Source: an uncultured Oscillibacter sp.
Lineage (GTDB): Bacteria; Bacillota; Clostridia; Oscillospirales; Oscillospiraceae
NCBI GenBank assembly: GCA_900551885.1
Contig: URXS01000075.1
Location: 1-9,188 of the forward strand
Direction: 5' to 3'
DNA length: 9,188 nt
Part shown: piece after piece, positions 1 through 6,524 of the stretch
Layout: the number at the start of each line of letters is the position of its first letter
Numbering within the stretch: position 1 is the stretch's first letter
Program-made: the position numbers and the translations under genes
The notes under the pieces: model-generated
Seen by the model: only the letters and a program-made list of their open reading frames with translations
Database searches by the model: none
What the model was told of the DNA's origin: nothing

Positions 1-184
1 CCCCCGCCGATACCAGACACACCGGGAAGATGACCCCAACACAGGTGGCGTACAGTCGCCGCTGGGTCAGGCCGCCCCACCGGGCCAGAATCGGCAGCAG
101 CACCATGCCGCCGCCTCCGCCGAACAGACCGTTGGCCAGGCCTGCCGCCGCGCCTCCCAGCCGGGCCGGCCACGTCTTTTCCAT
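1..184 (-). CDS. TSUP (TauE/SafE) family permease, N-terminal fragment cut by the window edge
   Basis: Only the first 61 codons are present; the rest lies beyond base 1. The protein begins MEKTWPARLGGAAAGLANGL and goes on with a Gly-rich turn (FGGGGGMVLLPIL) and a second hydrophobic stretch (LYATCVGVIFPVCLVSAG). This is the typical first membrane repeat of the TauE/SafE (TSUP) family: a short N-terminus, a helix ending in GxxGxGGG, then LxxxxxxxxxxRxxxATxxxxx. Family members export or import small sulfur-containing or organic anions; the substrate cannot be told from this fragment. The start is the ATG at 184, preceded by an AGGAGG ribosome binding site 8 nt upstream. It lies downstream of the DUF1540 gene on the same strand, about 140 nt away, with no convincing terminator between them. 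Confidence 0.75.
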   Translation of the reverse strand, partial: MEKTWPARLGGAAAGLANGLFGGGGGMVLLPILARWGGLTQRRLYATCVGVIFPVCLVSAG

Positions 185-324
185 GCCCTGCGCCTCCTCT
201 TCCGGTGTATGTAAAGCGGGCTCCGGGGACCGAAGGGGGCCCCGAAGCCCGTTGAGGGTGCTGAGAACCTGGATTCACAAGGCGCCGATGCCGTCCGGCA
301 AGGGTTCCCTGTAAATCCGGGTCC

Positions 325-513
325 TTATTTCATCTGGAAGCTCTGGCAGTCAGTGCACTCCATCTTGGTGGGGTTGGCCTCGTGGGTGCCCACCTGGATA
401 GAGGACAGGCCGCAGTACTGGGAATCCTGGCAGTGATGCGCGCAGTTGCTGACAGTGCACTTGATGCTCTGGTTAGGGGTGTAGTCGCAGCCGCCATTGG
501 TGCAATCCTTCAT
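325..513 (-). CDS. DUF1540 domain-containing small Cys-rich protein
   Basis: A 62-residue protein with eight cysteines (residues 4, 9, 19, 24, 28, 34, 53, 56). The core IKCTVSNCAHHCQDSQYC, then L.SIQVG and the C-terminal MECTDCQSF, matches the DUF1540 pattern of small Firmicutes proteins, which probably bind a metal through these Cys residues. The function is unknown, although relatives are often linked to sporulating Clostridia. The start at 513 has an AGGAGG site 10 nt upstream; a closer ATG at 520 is in another frame. No signal peptide or membrane segment is visible, so it should be cytoplasmic. I see no clear sigma-A promoter in the 180 nt upstream, which would fit use of an alternative sigma factor, but that is a guess. 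Confidence 0.85.
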   Translation of the reverse strand: MKDCTNGGCDYTPNQSIKCTVSNCAHHCQDSQYCGLSSIQVGTHEANPTKMECTDCQSFQMK

Positions 514-664
514 AAAACATGATCCTCCTGCGTGAAAATCTTTGGCTTTCGCCGCAGGTAGTGTGTGCGGAAGAAGGGGAATTATGCGCCGCCTTTTGAG
601 GCTGAAATTTTGCGGTTGGTGGTTTCATTTCACAGAAAATGATTTTTATAAACAGGGATTGCGC

Positions 665-677
665 GGACACAGTGTCC
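665..677. repeat. 13-bp perfect palindrome GGACAC-A-GTGTCC
   Basis: Two 6-bp arms around a single central base, between the mgtE terminator and the DUF1540 gene. The loop is too small for an RNA hairpin, so if functional it would be a DNA site for a dimeric protein. It lies about 150 nt upstream of the DUF1540 start on that gene's coding strand. No regulator is recognised. Confidence 0.3.
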
Positions 678-696
678 CGTTTCACGCCGCTTCACG

Positions 697-725
697 AAAA
701 AAGACCGCCTGATGGGCGGCCTTTT
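697..725 (-). terminator. Rho-independent terminator after mgtE
   Basis: On the minus strand the arms GGCCGCC (721-715) and GGCGGTC (709-703) form a 7-bp stem with one G-U pair and a 5-nt loop, followed directly by six T (702-697). It begins 22 nt past the mgtE stop codon. Read on the plus strand the same hairpin is followed by only four T, so it could act weakly in that direction too. Confidence 0.85.
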
Positions 726-742
726 ACTCTGAAACTGAATTT

Positions 743-2119
743 TTAAATCCCCAGAATCATGGTGGCAAACTGAAAGTAGATCAGCAGGGAGATGGCGTCC
801 ACAATGGTGGTGATGAAAGGGGAGGCCATCACCGCCGGGTCGAAACCGATCTTTTTGGCCAGCAGCGGCAGAGCACAGCCCACCACCTTGGCGCACAGCA
901 CCGTGCACACCATGGTGCAGCAGATCACCGCTGCCACAGGGAAGGTGATGGGGTTGTGGAAGATCAGCCGGTCCACCAGCATCAGCTTGATGAAGTTGGC
1001 CGCGGCCAGCGTGACGCCGCAGACCACCGCCACCCGGATCTCCTTCCAGATGACCCGGAAGATATCCGAAAACTCGATCTCACTCAGGGACAGGCCCCGG
1101 ATCACCGTGACGCTGGCCTGAGAGCCACAGTTGCCGCCGGTGTCCATCAGCATGGGGATATAGGCCGTCAGCACAGTGGCCGCCGCCAGGGCGCTTTCAA
1201 AGCTGGAGATGATCTGGCCGGTGAAGGTGGCGGAGATCATCAGCAGCAGCAGCCAGGGGATCCGGGCTTTGTAGGTCTCCAGGGTGCTGGTTTTCAGATA
1301 GGGCTTGTCGGAGGGCAGCATGGCCGCCATCTTCTCAATATCCTCAGTGACCTCATCCTGCAGGACGTCCATGGCGTCGTCAACGGTGACGATGCCCACC
1401 AACCGGTTCTCCGTGTCCACCACCGGCAGGGCCAGAAAGTCGTATTTGCTGAGGGTCCGGGCCACTACCTCCTGGTCGTCCAGGGTCTGCACGGAGATGA
1501 TGTTGCGCTCCATGATGTCGGCGATGATGTCGTCCTCCTCGCTGAGCAGCAGCGTGCGGATGGACAGCAGGCCGATCAGGTGGCGTCCCTCGTCAATGAC
1601 GTAGCAGATGTTGATGGTCTCTTTGTCGGGCCCGGTACGGCGGATGCGTTTGAAGGCGTCCTCCACCGTCATGGTGGCCTTCAGGTCCACAAACTCCGTG
1701 GTCATGATGCTGCCGGCGGAGTCCTCCGGGTACTTGAGGATCTCATTGATGCTCTTGCGCATCTCCGGATCCGAGTGCCGCAGAATCCGCTTGACCACGT
1801 TGGCCGGCATTTCCTCCACGATGTCCACGGTATCGTCCAGATACAGCTCGTCCAGCACTTCTTTCAGCTCCGTGTTGGAAAAGCCCTGAATCAGCAGCTC
1901 CTGCTGGTCGCTGTCCAGCTCCACGAATACCTCCGCCGCCTGCTCCTTGGGCAACAGCCGGAAGGCTAGGGGCAGCATCTTCTCATCCAGGTCTGCAAAG
2001 AGGCGGGCAATGTCCGGCGCCTCCATGGGCAGCAGCAGGTCCCGCAGATCGGCATATCGTTTTCGGGCAACATAGTCCTCGATTTTTTCCAGCAGCTCCG
2101 TCCGTTCATTTTCAAACAT
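743..2119 (-). CDS. mgtE: MgtE magnesium channel/transporter
   Basis: A 458-residue protein, the normal length for MgtE. Domains in order: a helical MgtE N-domain (about 1-130, with repeated helices such as AAEVFVELDSDQQELLIQGF), two CBS domains (about 137-195 and 200-256), a plug helix (about 257-283), and five membrane helices (about 285-455). The family signature PMLMDTGGNCGSQAS is at 322-336, and ITTIVDA near the C-terminus carries the Asp (441) that corresponds to the pore Mg2+ ligand of characterised MgtE proteins. The protein takes up Mg2+ across the plasma membrane and closes when cytoplasmic Mg2+ fills the N and CBS domains. The ATG at 2119 has AGGAGGT 8 nt upstream. Transcription is under an M-box riboswitch, so both protein and mRNA sense Mg2+. 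It is probably a single-gene unit with its own terminator. Confidence 0.97.
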   Translation of the reverse strand: MFENERTELLEKIEDYVARKRYADLRDLLLPMEAPDIARLFADLDEKMLPLAFRLLPKEQAAEVFVELDSDQQELLIQGFSNTELKEVLDELYLDDTVDIVEEMPANVVKRILRHSDPEMRKSINEILKYPEDSAGSIMTTEFVDLKATMTVEDAFKRIRRTGPDKETINICYVIDEGRHLIGLLSIRTLLLSEEDDIIADIMERNIISVQTLDDQEVVARTLSKYDFLALPVVDTENRLVGIVTVDDAMDVLQDEVTEDIEKMAAMLPSDKPYLKTSTLETYKARIPWLLLLMISATFTGQIISSFESALAAATVLTAYIPMLMDTGGNCGSQASVTVIRGLSLSEIEFSDIFRVIWKEIRVAVVCGVTLAAANFIKLMLVDRLIFHNPITFPVAAVICCTMVCTVLCAKVVGCALPLLAKKIGFDPAVMASPFITTIVDAISLLIYFQFATMILGI

Positions 2120-2164
2120 CCCGCGGGACCTCCTCTCTGAATCATCTTTGTGCTTTGGAAAAAC

Positions 2165-2201
2165 AAAAAGCCCTCAGCCGCCTGTCCGGTACGGCTGAGG
2201 G
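2165..2201 (-). terminator. Riboswitch terminator hairpin upstream of mgtE
   Basis: On the minus strand CCCTCAGCCG (2201-2192) pairs perfectly with CGGCTGAGGG (2180-2171) across an 11-nt loop and is followed by CTTTTTGTTTTT. It lies between the M-box aptamer and the mgtE ribosome binding site, where a Mg2+-induced terminator of this class is expected. A short competing pairing, GAGG with the first CCTC of the stem, lies just 5' and could be part of an antiterminator. Confidence 0.9.
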
Positions 2202-2212
2202 TGGTTCCTCTC

Positions 2213-2244
2213 AAAAAGCGGAAATCCGCCACTGGCGGTCTCCG
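2213..2244 (-). terminator. Possible second, weaker terminator just 3' of the M-box core
   Basis: On the minus strand CCGCC-AGT-GGCGG (2238-2226) forms a 5-bp hairpin. An outer CGGA/TCCG pairing (2244-2241 with 2222-2219) extends it across an internal loop, and C plus five T (2217-2213) follow. An alternative 4-bp hairpin GCGG-ATTT-CCGC also ends at the same T run. It could be an extra terminator or part of the switching region. The sequence shows the structure; its role is inferred. Confidence 0.45.
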
Positions 2245-2400
2245 TTTACCGTTCAAGCTTTAGCTTCACAAGGCGGTGAAATCGCGTTAGATGATACCTT
2301 CGTGTTCGATATCGCCTGTTCAAACCCTCTCATGATGTCTCCATCACTCCGCGGCAGCGATCCGTATCCCTGTGGTAGCCTTACCTACCGGACCCTATGC
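2235..2400 (-). promoter_or_regulatory. M-box (ykoK leader) magnesium riboswitch
   Basis: Read on the minus strand, the leader holds the conserved blocks of the M-box in order: GGTAGGTAAGGCTACC near 2388-2373, then GGATCGCTGCCGC, GGAGACATCATGAGAGGGT, a GAACAGGCGATATCGAAC segment, and the hallmark GCTAAAGC loop (2264-2257) near the 3' end. M-box RNAs compact on binding several Mg2+ ions and turn off the downstream transporter gene, here through the terminator at 2165-2201. The position agrees: it starts about 20 nt after a strong promoter and precedes mgtE. The outer edges of the P1 stem are approximate. Confidence 0.93.
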
Positions 2401-2423
2401 AGTTTTTCCAAAATCCATTGTTT

Positions 2424-2452
2424 ATATTATGACAAATTTAGGCCCCTGTCAA
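2424..2452 (-). promoter_or_regulatory. Sigma-A promoter of mgtE
   Basis: Minus strand: -35 TTGACA (2452-2447), 17-nt spacer, -10 TAATAT (2429-2424). The -35 is a perfect consensus match and the -10 is close to it. Transcription would start near 2417, just ahead of the M-box, giving a leader of about 300 nt before the mgtE start codon. Confidence 0.88.
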
Positions 2453-2512
2453 GGCGCCGGAGGCAAATGCGCTGAATTTTACATTTCGGATTGCTCTTGT
2501 GACTGACAGGGG
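2443..2512. repeat. 9-bp inverted repeat spanning the mgtE/radC divergent promoters
   Basis: CCCCTGTCA (2443-2451) and TGACAGGGG (2504-2512) are exact reverse complements with 52 nt between them. The left arm overlaps the mgtE -35 box. The right arm begins just after the radC -35 box and lies in its spacer. It may be a pair of binding sites, or chance resemblance arising from the TTGACA core. Confidence 0.35.
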
Positions 2513-2525
2513 GCTGTGGTATAAT
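2497..2525 (+). promoter_or_regulatory. Probable radC promoter
   Basis: -35 TTGTGA (2497-2502, four of six consensus bases), 17-nt spacer, -10 TATAAT (2520-2525, perfect). It lies 48 nt upstream of the radC start and points away from the mgtE promoter. Confidence 0.7.
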
Positions 2526-2572
2526 AATACGATTCCAAATTTGCCGCCGGGGGCGGGGAGAGGAGGGGGGCC

Positions 2573-3247
2573 ATGGGCATTCATGACGGCCACCGGGAGA
2601 AGATGCGCCGGCGGTTTTTGCAGGGCGGACTGGAAGCCTTCGCCGACCATGAGGCCCTGGAGCTGCTGCTGTACTACGCCATCCCCCGCCGGGATACCAA
2701 CCCCATCGCCCACGCCTTGATGGACCGGTACGGGTCCCTCTCCGCAGTGCTGTCCGCCCCGGTGGAAGACTTGCAGAAGGTGAATGGGATCGGTGAGAGC
2801 GCCGCCGTTTTGCTGCGGCTGGTGCCTCTGTTGTCCCAGAAGGCCCGGCTGGCAGAGAGTGGGAAAGAGACCATCCTCAACTCCTCGGAGCGTGCCGGCC
2901 AGTATCTGCTGGAACGGTTTGCCGGGGAGAAGAACGAGGTGATCTACCAGCTCTGCCTGGACCGGAAGGGCAAGCTCCTGGCCTGCAAGCGGCTGACAGA
3001 GGGCGGCGTGGCCAACGCGGACCTGAACATCCGCCTGCTAGTATCCAACGCGCTGCTGACCTCCGCCAGCGCTGTGATCCTGTCTCACAATCACCCCAGC
3101 GGGGTGGCTCTGCCCTCCCAGGAGGACTACGCCACTACTGCCCGGGCCCGGGAGGCCCTGGCTACCATCGGCGTGGCGCTGGCGGACCACATCATCGTGG
3201 CGGACGGGGATTTTGTATCCATGGCGGACAGCGGATACCTGACGTAA
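2573..3247 (+). CDS. radC: RadC family protein (JAMM/MPN domain)
   Basis: A 224-residue protein, the usual length for RadC. Residues 1-90 form the helical N-terminal region with a helix-hairpin-helix-like segment (VNGIGESAAVLLRL, 70-83). Residues 100-224 form the MPN/JAMM domain, with SHNHPSG (H172, H174) and PSQED (D185) supplying the metal ligands of the JAMM motif. RadC was long called a DNA repair protein, but its biochemical role is unsettled; the fold suggests a zinc metalloprotease- or isopeptidase-like centre. The ATG at 2573 is preceded by AGGAGG 6 nt upstream. Its neighbour uvrB is a true repair gene but has its own SOS promoter, so the two need not be co-regulated. No good terminator lies between them. 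Confidence 0.95.
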   Translation: MGIHDGHREKMRRRFLQGGLEAFADHEALELLLYYAIPRRDTNPIAHALMDRYGSLSAVLSAPVEDLQKVNGIGESAAVLLRLVPLLSQKARLAESGKETILNSSERAGQYLLERFAGEKNEVIYQLCLDRKGKLLACKRLTEGGVANADLNIRLLVSNALLTSASAVILSHNHPSGVALPSQEDYATTARAREALATIGVALADHIIVADGDFVSMADSGYLT

Positions 3248-3293
3248 AGGGAGAGCAGACCGCCACGCACATCCTTCCTGTGCTTCAAAAAAT

Positions 3294-3307
3294 CGAACAA
3301 ATGTTGC
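3294..3307. promoter_or_regulatory. LexA (DinR) SOS operator in front of uvrB
   Basis: CGAACAAATGTTGC matches the Gram-positive LexA box CGAACRNRYGTTYC at all but one position. Its 3' half overlaps the first four bases of the -35 box of the uvrB promoter, so bound repressor would block RNA polymerase. uvrB is a known LexA target in Bacillus. It was identified by eye; no binding score was computed. Confidence 0.8.
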
Positions 3308-3332
3308 AAACCATTGGCGGGCGTGATATGAT
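3304..3332 (+). promoter_or_regulatory. uvrB promoter with extended -10
   Basis: -35 TTGCAA (3304-3309), 17-nt spacer, -10 TATGAT (3327-3332) preceded by TGA, giving the TGn extension. It lies 57 nt upstream of the uvrB start codon and overlaps the LexA box. Confidence 0.85.
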
Positions 3333-3389
3333 ATAAGTGCTTTATGTGCACCGCCGGAAGATTCTGCGTTTTGTGGAGATCCTATTATT

Positions 3390-5357
3390 ATGCCGAAATT
3401 TGAAGTGGTTTCTGAATACAAGCCTGCCGGCGATCAGCCGGAGGCCATCGCCGCCCTGGCAGAGGGCATTGAGAACGGACTGAAGGAGCAGGTGCTGCTG
3501 GGTGTCACCGGCTCCGGCAAGACGTTTACCATGGCCAAGGTCATTGAAAAGGTCCAGCGGCCTACTCTAGTGCTGGCCCATAACAAGACCCTGGCTGCCC
3601 AGCTTTGTGCCGAATTCAAGGAGTTCTTTCCCAACAATGCCGTGGAGTACTTCGTCTCCTACTACGACTATTACCAGCCGGAGGCGTACATTCCCCATAC
3701 CGACACCTATATCGCCAAGGACGCCTCCACCAACGACGAAATCGACCGGCTGCGGCTCTCCGCCACCTGTGCATTGTTGGAGCGGCGGGACGTGATCGTG
3801 GTGTCCTCCGTCTCCTGCATCTACGGCCTGGGCGAGCCTGATGATTTTGCCAAGCTGGTGGTGTCGCTGCGGGTGGGTGCCCAGTGGGACCGGGATGAGC
3901 TGCTGCGGCGGCTGGTGGAGATCCGCTACGAGCGCAACGACATCGCCTTTGAGCGGAACATGTTCCGGGTCCGGGGAGATACCGTGGAGCTGTATCCCGC
4001 CTACTACCGGGACCATGCCATCCGGGTGGAGTTTTTCGGGGACGAGATCGACCGCATCAGTGACTTCAATCCCGTCACCGGTGCCGTGAACCGGGTATTG
4101 AACCATATCGCCATCTACCCGGCAAGCCACTATGTCACTACCAAGGAGAAGATGGATAAGGCCATCGGGGAGATTCGCCGGGAGCTGGAGGACCAGGTGA
4201 AGGTCTTCACTGACAACGGCCAACTGGTGGAGGCCCAGCGCATCCGCCAGCGGACGGAGTACGACATGGAGATGATGGCGGAGCTGGGCTACTGCTCCGG
4301 CATCGAGAACTACTCCCGCATCATCTCGGACCGGCCCGCCGGGTCCGCCCCCATGACGTTGCTGGACTTCTTCCCCGACGACTTTCTGCTGTTCGTGGAC
4401 GAGAGCCACGTGACGCTGCCCCAGGTCCGGGCCATGTACAACGGCGACCACGCCCGAAAGGACTCCCTGGTGAAATACGGTTTCCGGCTGCCCTGCGCCT
4501 ACGACAACCGTCCCCTGAAATTCGAGGAATTCGAGGAGCGCATCGGCCAGGCGGTGTTCGTCTCCGCTACGCCCGGCCCCTACGAACGGGAGCGTGCGGA
4601 CCAGGTGGTGGAGCAGGTGATCCGGCCCACGGGTCTGCTGGACCCCAGAGTGGAGGTCCGGCCCGTCACCGGCCAGATCGACGATCTCATGGACGAGATC
4701 CGTGCCCGCTCAGCCAAAAACGAGCGGGTCCTGGTGACTACCCTCACCAAGAAGATGGCAGAGGACCTGACGGAGTACCTGAAGAACGCCGGTATCCGGG
4801 TGCGGTACATGCACTCTGATGTCCAGACCATTGAGCGCATGGAGATCATCCGAAATCTGCGGCTGGGCGAGTTCGACGTGCTGGTGGGCATCAATCTGCT
4901 GCGGGAGGGCCTGGACCTGCCGGAGGTGAGCCTGGTGGCCATCCTGGACGCCGATAAGGAGGGATTCCTCCGCAGCGAGACATCCCTGATTCAGACCATC
5001 GGCCGGGCGGCCCGAAACGCCGAGGGCCTCGTCATTATGTATGCCGATGAGATCACGCCCTCCATGCGGGCAGCCATCGACGAGACGGAGCGCCGCCGCA
5101 AGATCCAGGACGCCTATAACCAGGCCCACGGCATTGTGCCCAAGACCATCGTCAAGGACGTGCGGGAGATCCTGGAGATTTCCAAGACGGCTGAGGAGGA
5201 GACCGGTAAGAGCCGGAAGAAGCGCAAGCTCTCGGACCAGGAGCGGGCGGCGGAGATTGCCAAGCTGGAGAAGGAAATGAAAGAGGCCAGCAAGATGCTG
5301 GAGTTCGAGTATGCGGCGGTGCTGCGTGACCGGATCATCGAGCTGCGGGGGCAGTGA
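3390..5357 (+). CDS. uvrB: Excinuclease ABC subunit B (UvrB)
   Basis: A 655-residue protein, full length for UvrB. It receives damaged DNA from UvrA, verifies the lesion and recruits UvrC for incision. Visible features: KPAGDQPEAI at 11-20, Walker A GVTGSGKT at 38-45, the damage-probing beta-hairpin with YYDYYQPEAYIP at 91-102, the DESH Walker B motif at 337-340, SATPGPYE near 392-399, helicase motif VI near QTIGRAARN, and a C-terminal UVR motif (about 617-651) that contacts UvrC/UvrA. The ATG at 3390 gives the normal family N-terminus; its Shine-Dalgarno (GGAG about 11 nt upstream) is modest. It has its own LexA-controlled promoter. uvrA, often directly next to uvrB in Firmicutes, lies about 3.6 kb downstream here. 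No intrinsic terminator is visible after the stop codon. Confidence 0.99.
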   Translation: MPKFEVVSEYKPAGDQPEAIAALAEGIENGLKEQVLLGVTGSGKTFTMAKVIEKVQRPTLVLAHNKTLAAQLCAEFKEFFPNNAVEYFVSYYDYYQPEAYIPHTDTYIAKDASTNDEIDRLRLSATCALLERRDVIVVSSVSCIYGLGEPDDFAKLVVSLRVGAQWDRDELLRRLVEIRYERNDIAFERNMFRVRGDTVELYPAYYRDHAIRVEFFGDEIDRISDFNPVTGAVNRVLNHIAIYPASHYVTTKEKMDKAIGEIRRELEDQVKVFTDNGQLVEAQRIRQRTEYDMEMMAELGYCSGIENYSRIISDRPAGSAPMTLLDFFPDDFLLFVDESHVTLPQVRAMYNGDHARKDSLVKYGFRLPCAYDNRPLKFEEFEERIGQAVFVSATPGPYERERADQVVEQVIRPTGLLDPRVEVRPVTGQIDDLMDEIRARSAKNERVLVTTLTKKMAEDLTEYLKNAGIRVRYMHSDVQTIERMEIIRNLRLGEFDVLVGINLLREGLDLPEVSLVAILDADKEGFLRSETSLIQTIGRAARNAEGLVIMYADEITPSMRAAIDETERRRKIQDAYNQAHGIVPKTIVKDVREILEISKTAEEETGKSRKKRKLSDQERAAEIAKLEKEMKEASKMLEFEYAAVLRDRIIELRGQ

Positions 5358-5422
5358 AGTCTTACTCTCTATACGCCTAGGCGGGAAATTGTCTGTCTTT
5401 AATTGATTTGGGGGTAGCTTGT

Positions 5423-5800
5423 ATGATGACGGGACCCGAAGTAAAATCATTGCTGGAACAGGCATTTCAGGCGTTGTTTCCAGGTTTTCTAATGTCTTCA
5501 GCTCGTAAGCAATATGCAAAGCTCCGGATAGAGCGGGAGCAGTGTACGGTGTGTGATACATGCGGCTATGATACGGCATTATCTGCGCTGAGTGGCTGTG
5601 GTTCTGTCATAACGAAGGTTCCAAACCGGCGTATCGTGTTGCTGTTGAAGGGCGGAGCTGCCAACAGGAATCCTTCGGTGGCAGAACTGGAGTTTTTTGA
5701 GAATTCCATAACACTTACCACATGGGCCAAGGAAGGAATGGTATCTCAAAAGACGGCACAGAGAGCTTTGCAGGACATTCGAGTTTTGCTGGGTATTTGA
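5423..5800 (+). CDS. Hypothetical protein with CxxCxxC cluster (orphan)
   Basis: A 125-residue protein I do not recognise. Its N-terminal part is amphipathic (LLEQAFQALFPGFL). A CTVCDTCGYD cluster (C41, C44, C47) with a further Cys at 59 could bind a metal, and the basic VPNRRIVLLL segment follows. The C-terminal third (about 86-125) is predicted helical and ends TAQRALQDIRVLLGI, which loosely recalls the recognition part of sigma-like or phage regulatory proteins, but I cannot claim this. The ATG at 5423 has GGGGGT about 8 nt upstream; an in-frame TTG at 5408 is less likely. Codon use is clearly more AT-ending (GCA, ATA, CGT) than in uvrB or ybaK, suggesting a different history. A repeat-bearing gap follows. 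I call it a gene with moderate confidence because it is long, has a ribosome site, and no better ORF overlaps it. Confidence 0.6.
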   Translation: MMTGPEVKSLLEQAFQALFPGFLMSSARKQYAKLRIEREQCTVCDTCGYDTALSALSGCGSVITKVPNRRIVLLLKGGAANRNPSVAELEFFENSITLTTWAKEGMVSQKTAQRALQDIRVLLGI

Positions 5801-5883
5801 GAACGCTTGAAATGCCTGAATTATTGAATTTCTGTCCGTTCAATGGCACGAGGGGGATGGAGAATTTGCCATCTTCTTCGTCT

Positions 5884-5902
5884 GGCCTTCGTGGAGAAGG
5901 CC
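5884..5902. repeat. Hairpin GGCCTTC-GTGGA-GAAGGCC downstream of the orphan gene
   Basis: A perfect 7-bp stem with a 5-nt loop, 84 nt after the stop of the orphan ORF. No T run follows on either strand, so it is not a standard terminator. The 259-nt gap 5801-6059 contains no gene I can support; besides this hairpin it holds a repeat copy and a terminator-like site. Confidence 0.4.
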
Positions 5903-5937
5903 TTATGTGCTCCGCTGTTTACCGTCAAGCCTACACA

Positions 5938-5984
5938 CTCCTGGGGGAAGGTGGCACCTACGGAGCAGGTGACGGATGAGGGGG
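5938..5984 (+). repeat. Dispersed intergenic repeat, copy 1
   Basis: It contains GGGGGAAGGTGGCA (5943-5956) and TGACGGATGAGGG (5970-5982), each identical to copy 2 at 8440-8453 and 8467-8479. Between them lies a hairpin CACCT-(7 nt)-AGGTG whose sequence differs from that of copy 2. No complete inverted partner is found nearby, although ATCAGCCGC at 6023-6031 also occurs at the edge of copy 3 (8514-8522), so a decayed second arm is possible. Confidence 0.8.
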
Positions 5985-6003
5985 CGTTCAGGCCTCTTGG
6001 CGC

Positions 6004-6031
6004 AAAAATAAAAAAACGGCCAATCAGCCGC
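6004..6031 (-). terminator. Terminator-like site facing the minus strand with no gene to serve
   Basis: Read on the minus strand, CGGC-TGATTG-GCCG (6030-6017) is followed by TTTTTTTATTTTT. The T run is strong but the stem is only 4 bp plus wobble pairs. No minus-strand gene lies upstream of it (6060-7403 is coded on plus). It may be a relic of a lost gene or an AT-rich repeat boundary. Confidence 0.3.
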
Positions 6032-6059
6032 AAAAATTTAATCTTTGGGAGATGACAGT

Positions 6060-6473
6060 ATGTGGTTCCTGTTTGCCTTGCTGTCGGCGGTGTTTGCCGC
6101 CCTCACGTCCATTCTGGCCAAAATCGGCATTGAGAACGTGGACTCCAATCTGGCCACCGCCATCCGCACCACCGTGGTGCTGGTATTGGCCTGGGGAATT
6201 GTGCTTCTCACCGGAAAGGTCGGGGGACTGGCGGACATCGGCCGGCGGAGCTGGGTGTTTCTGACCCTCTCCGGCGTGGCCACCGGCCTTTCCTGGCTGT
6301 GCTATTATCACGCCCTCCAGATCGGCCAGGCCAGCAAGGTGGTGCCGGTGGACAAGTTCAGCGTGGTGATCTCCCTGGTATTGGCTTTTCTGGTGCTCCA
6401 TGAGCAGCCGGATTTCAAGACCGTCCTGGGCGGTGTGCTGATCACCGCCGGGACCTTTGTGATGATCCTGTAA
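6060..6473 (+). CDS. Half-size EamA family membrane protein
   Basis: A 137-residue protein with about five hydrophobic segments: MWFLFALLSAVFAALTSILA, TAIRTTVVLVLAWGIVLLTG, SWVFLTLSGVATGLSWLCYY, FSVVISLVLAFLVLHE, and VLGGVLITAGTFVMIL. This is a single EamA (DMT superfamily) repeat; most family members have two repeats and about 300 residues. Stand-alone single-repeat proteins of about 140 residues are a known subtype and should work as dimers, like small multidrug resistance proteins. Substrate unknown. The ATG at 6060 has GGGAG 8 nt upstream, better than the in-frame TTG at 6045. It is followed after 51 nt by a full-size EamA gene on the same strand, so they are probably co-transcribed. Confidence 0.9.
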   Translation: MWFLFALLSAVFAALTSILAKIGIENVDSNLATAIRTTVVLVLAWGIVLLTGKVGGLADIGRRSWVFLTLSGVATGLSWLCYYHALQIGQASKVVPVDKFSVVISLVLAFLVLHEQPDFKTVLGGVLITAGTFVMIL

Positions 6474-6524
6474 GCAGCGGGCGGTGCATTGCCCGAATTC
6501 CTTGTAAAGAGAGACCGTTTCACT

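Noticed and set aside
226..244. GC-rich hairpin between the DUF1540 and TSUP genes as a terminator
   Set aside because: The pairing is imperfect and there is no T run on the minus strand.
956..1969. Long plus-strand open frame (337 codons) opposite mgtE
   Set aside because: It is the antisense shadow of mgtE. Its translation is rich in His, Gln, Gly and Asp, has no family resemblance and no ribosome site, while mgtE matches its family over its full length.
3267..3283. Hairpin GCACA-N7-TGTGC after radC as a terminator
   Set aside because: Stem of only 5 bp and no T run after it; an A run follows instead.
3567..4451. 294-codon minus-strand open frame inside uvrB
   Set aside because: Shadow of uvrB caused by high GC at third codon positions; no recognisable domains.
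5374..5383. Palindrome CGCCTAGGCG after uvrB as a terminator
   Set aside because: Too short to form a stable hairpin with a loop, and no T run follows.
4710..5579. 289-codon minus-strand frame covering the end of uvrB and the start of the orphan gene
   Set aside because: It is mostly antisense to uvrB with a low-complexity Leu/Gln/Asp-rich product. The part over the orphan gene starts without a ribosome site.
5722..6055. Small ORFs of 70-85 codons in the gap after the orphan gene
   Set aside because: They run through the repeat copy (translating it as a LLGEGGTYGAGDG-like stretch) and have no ribosome sites.
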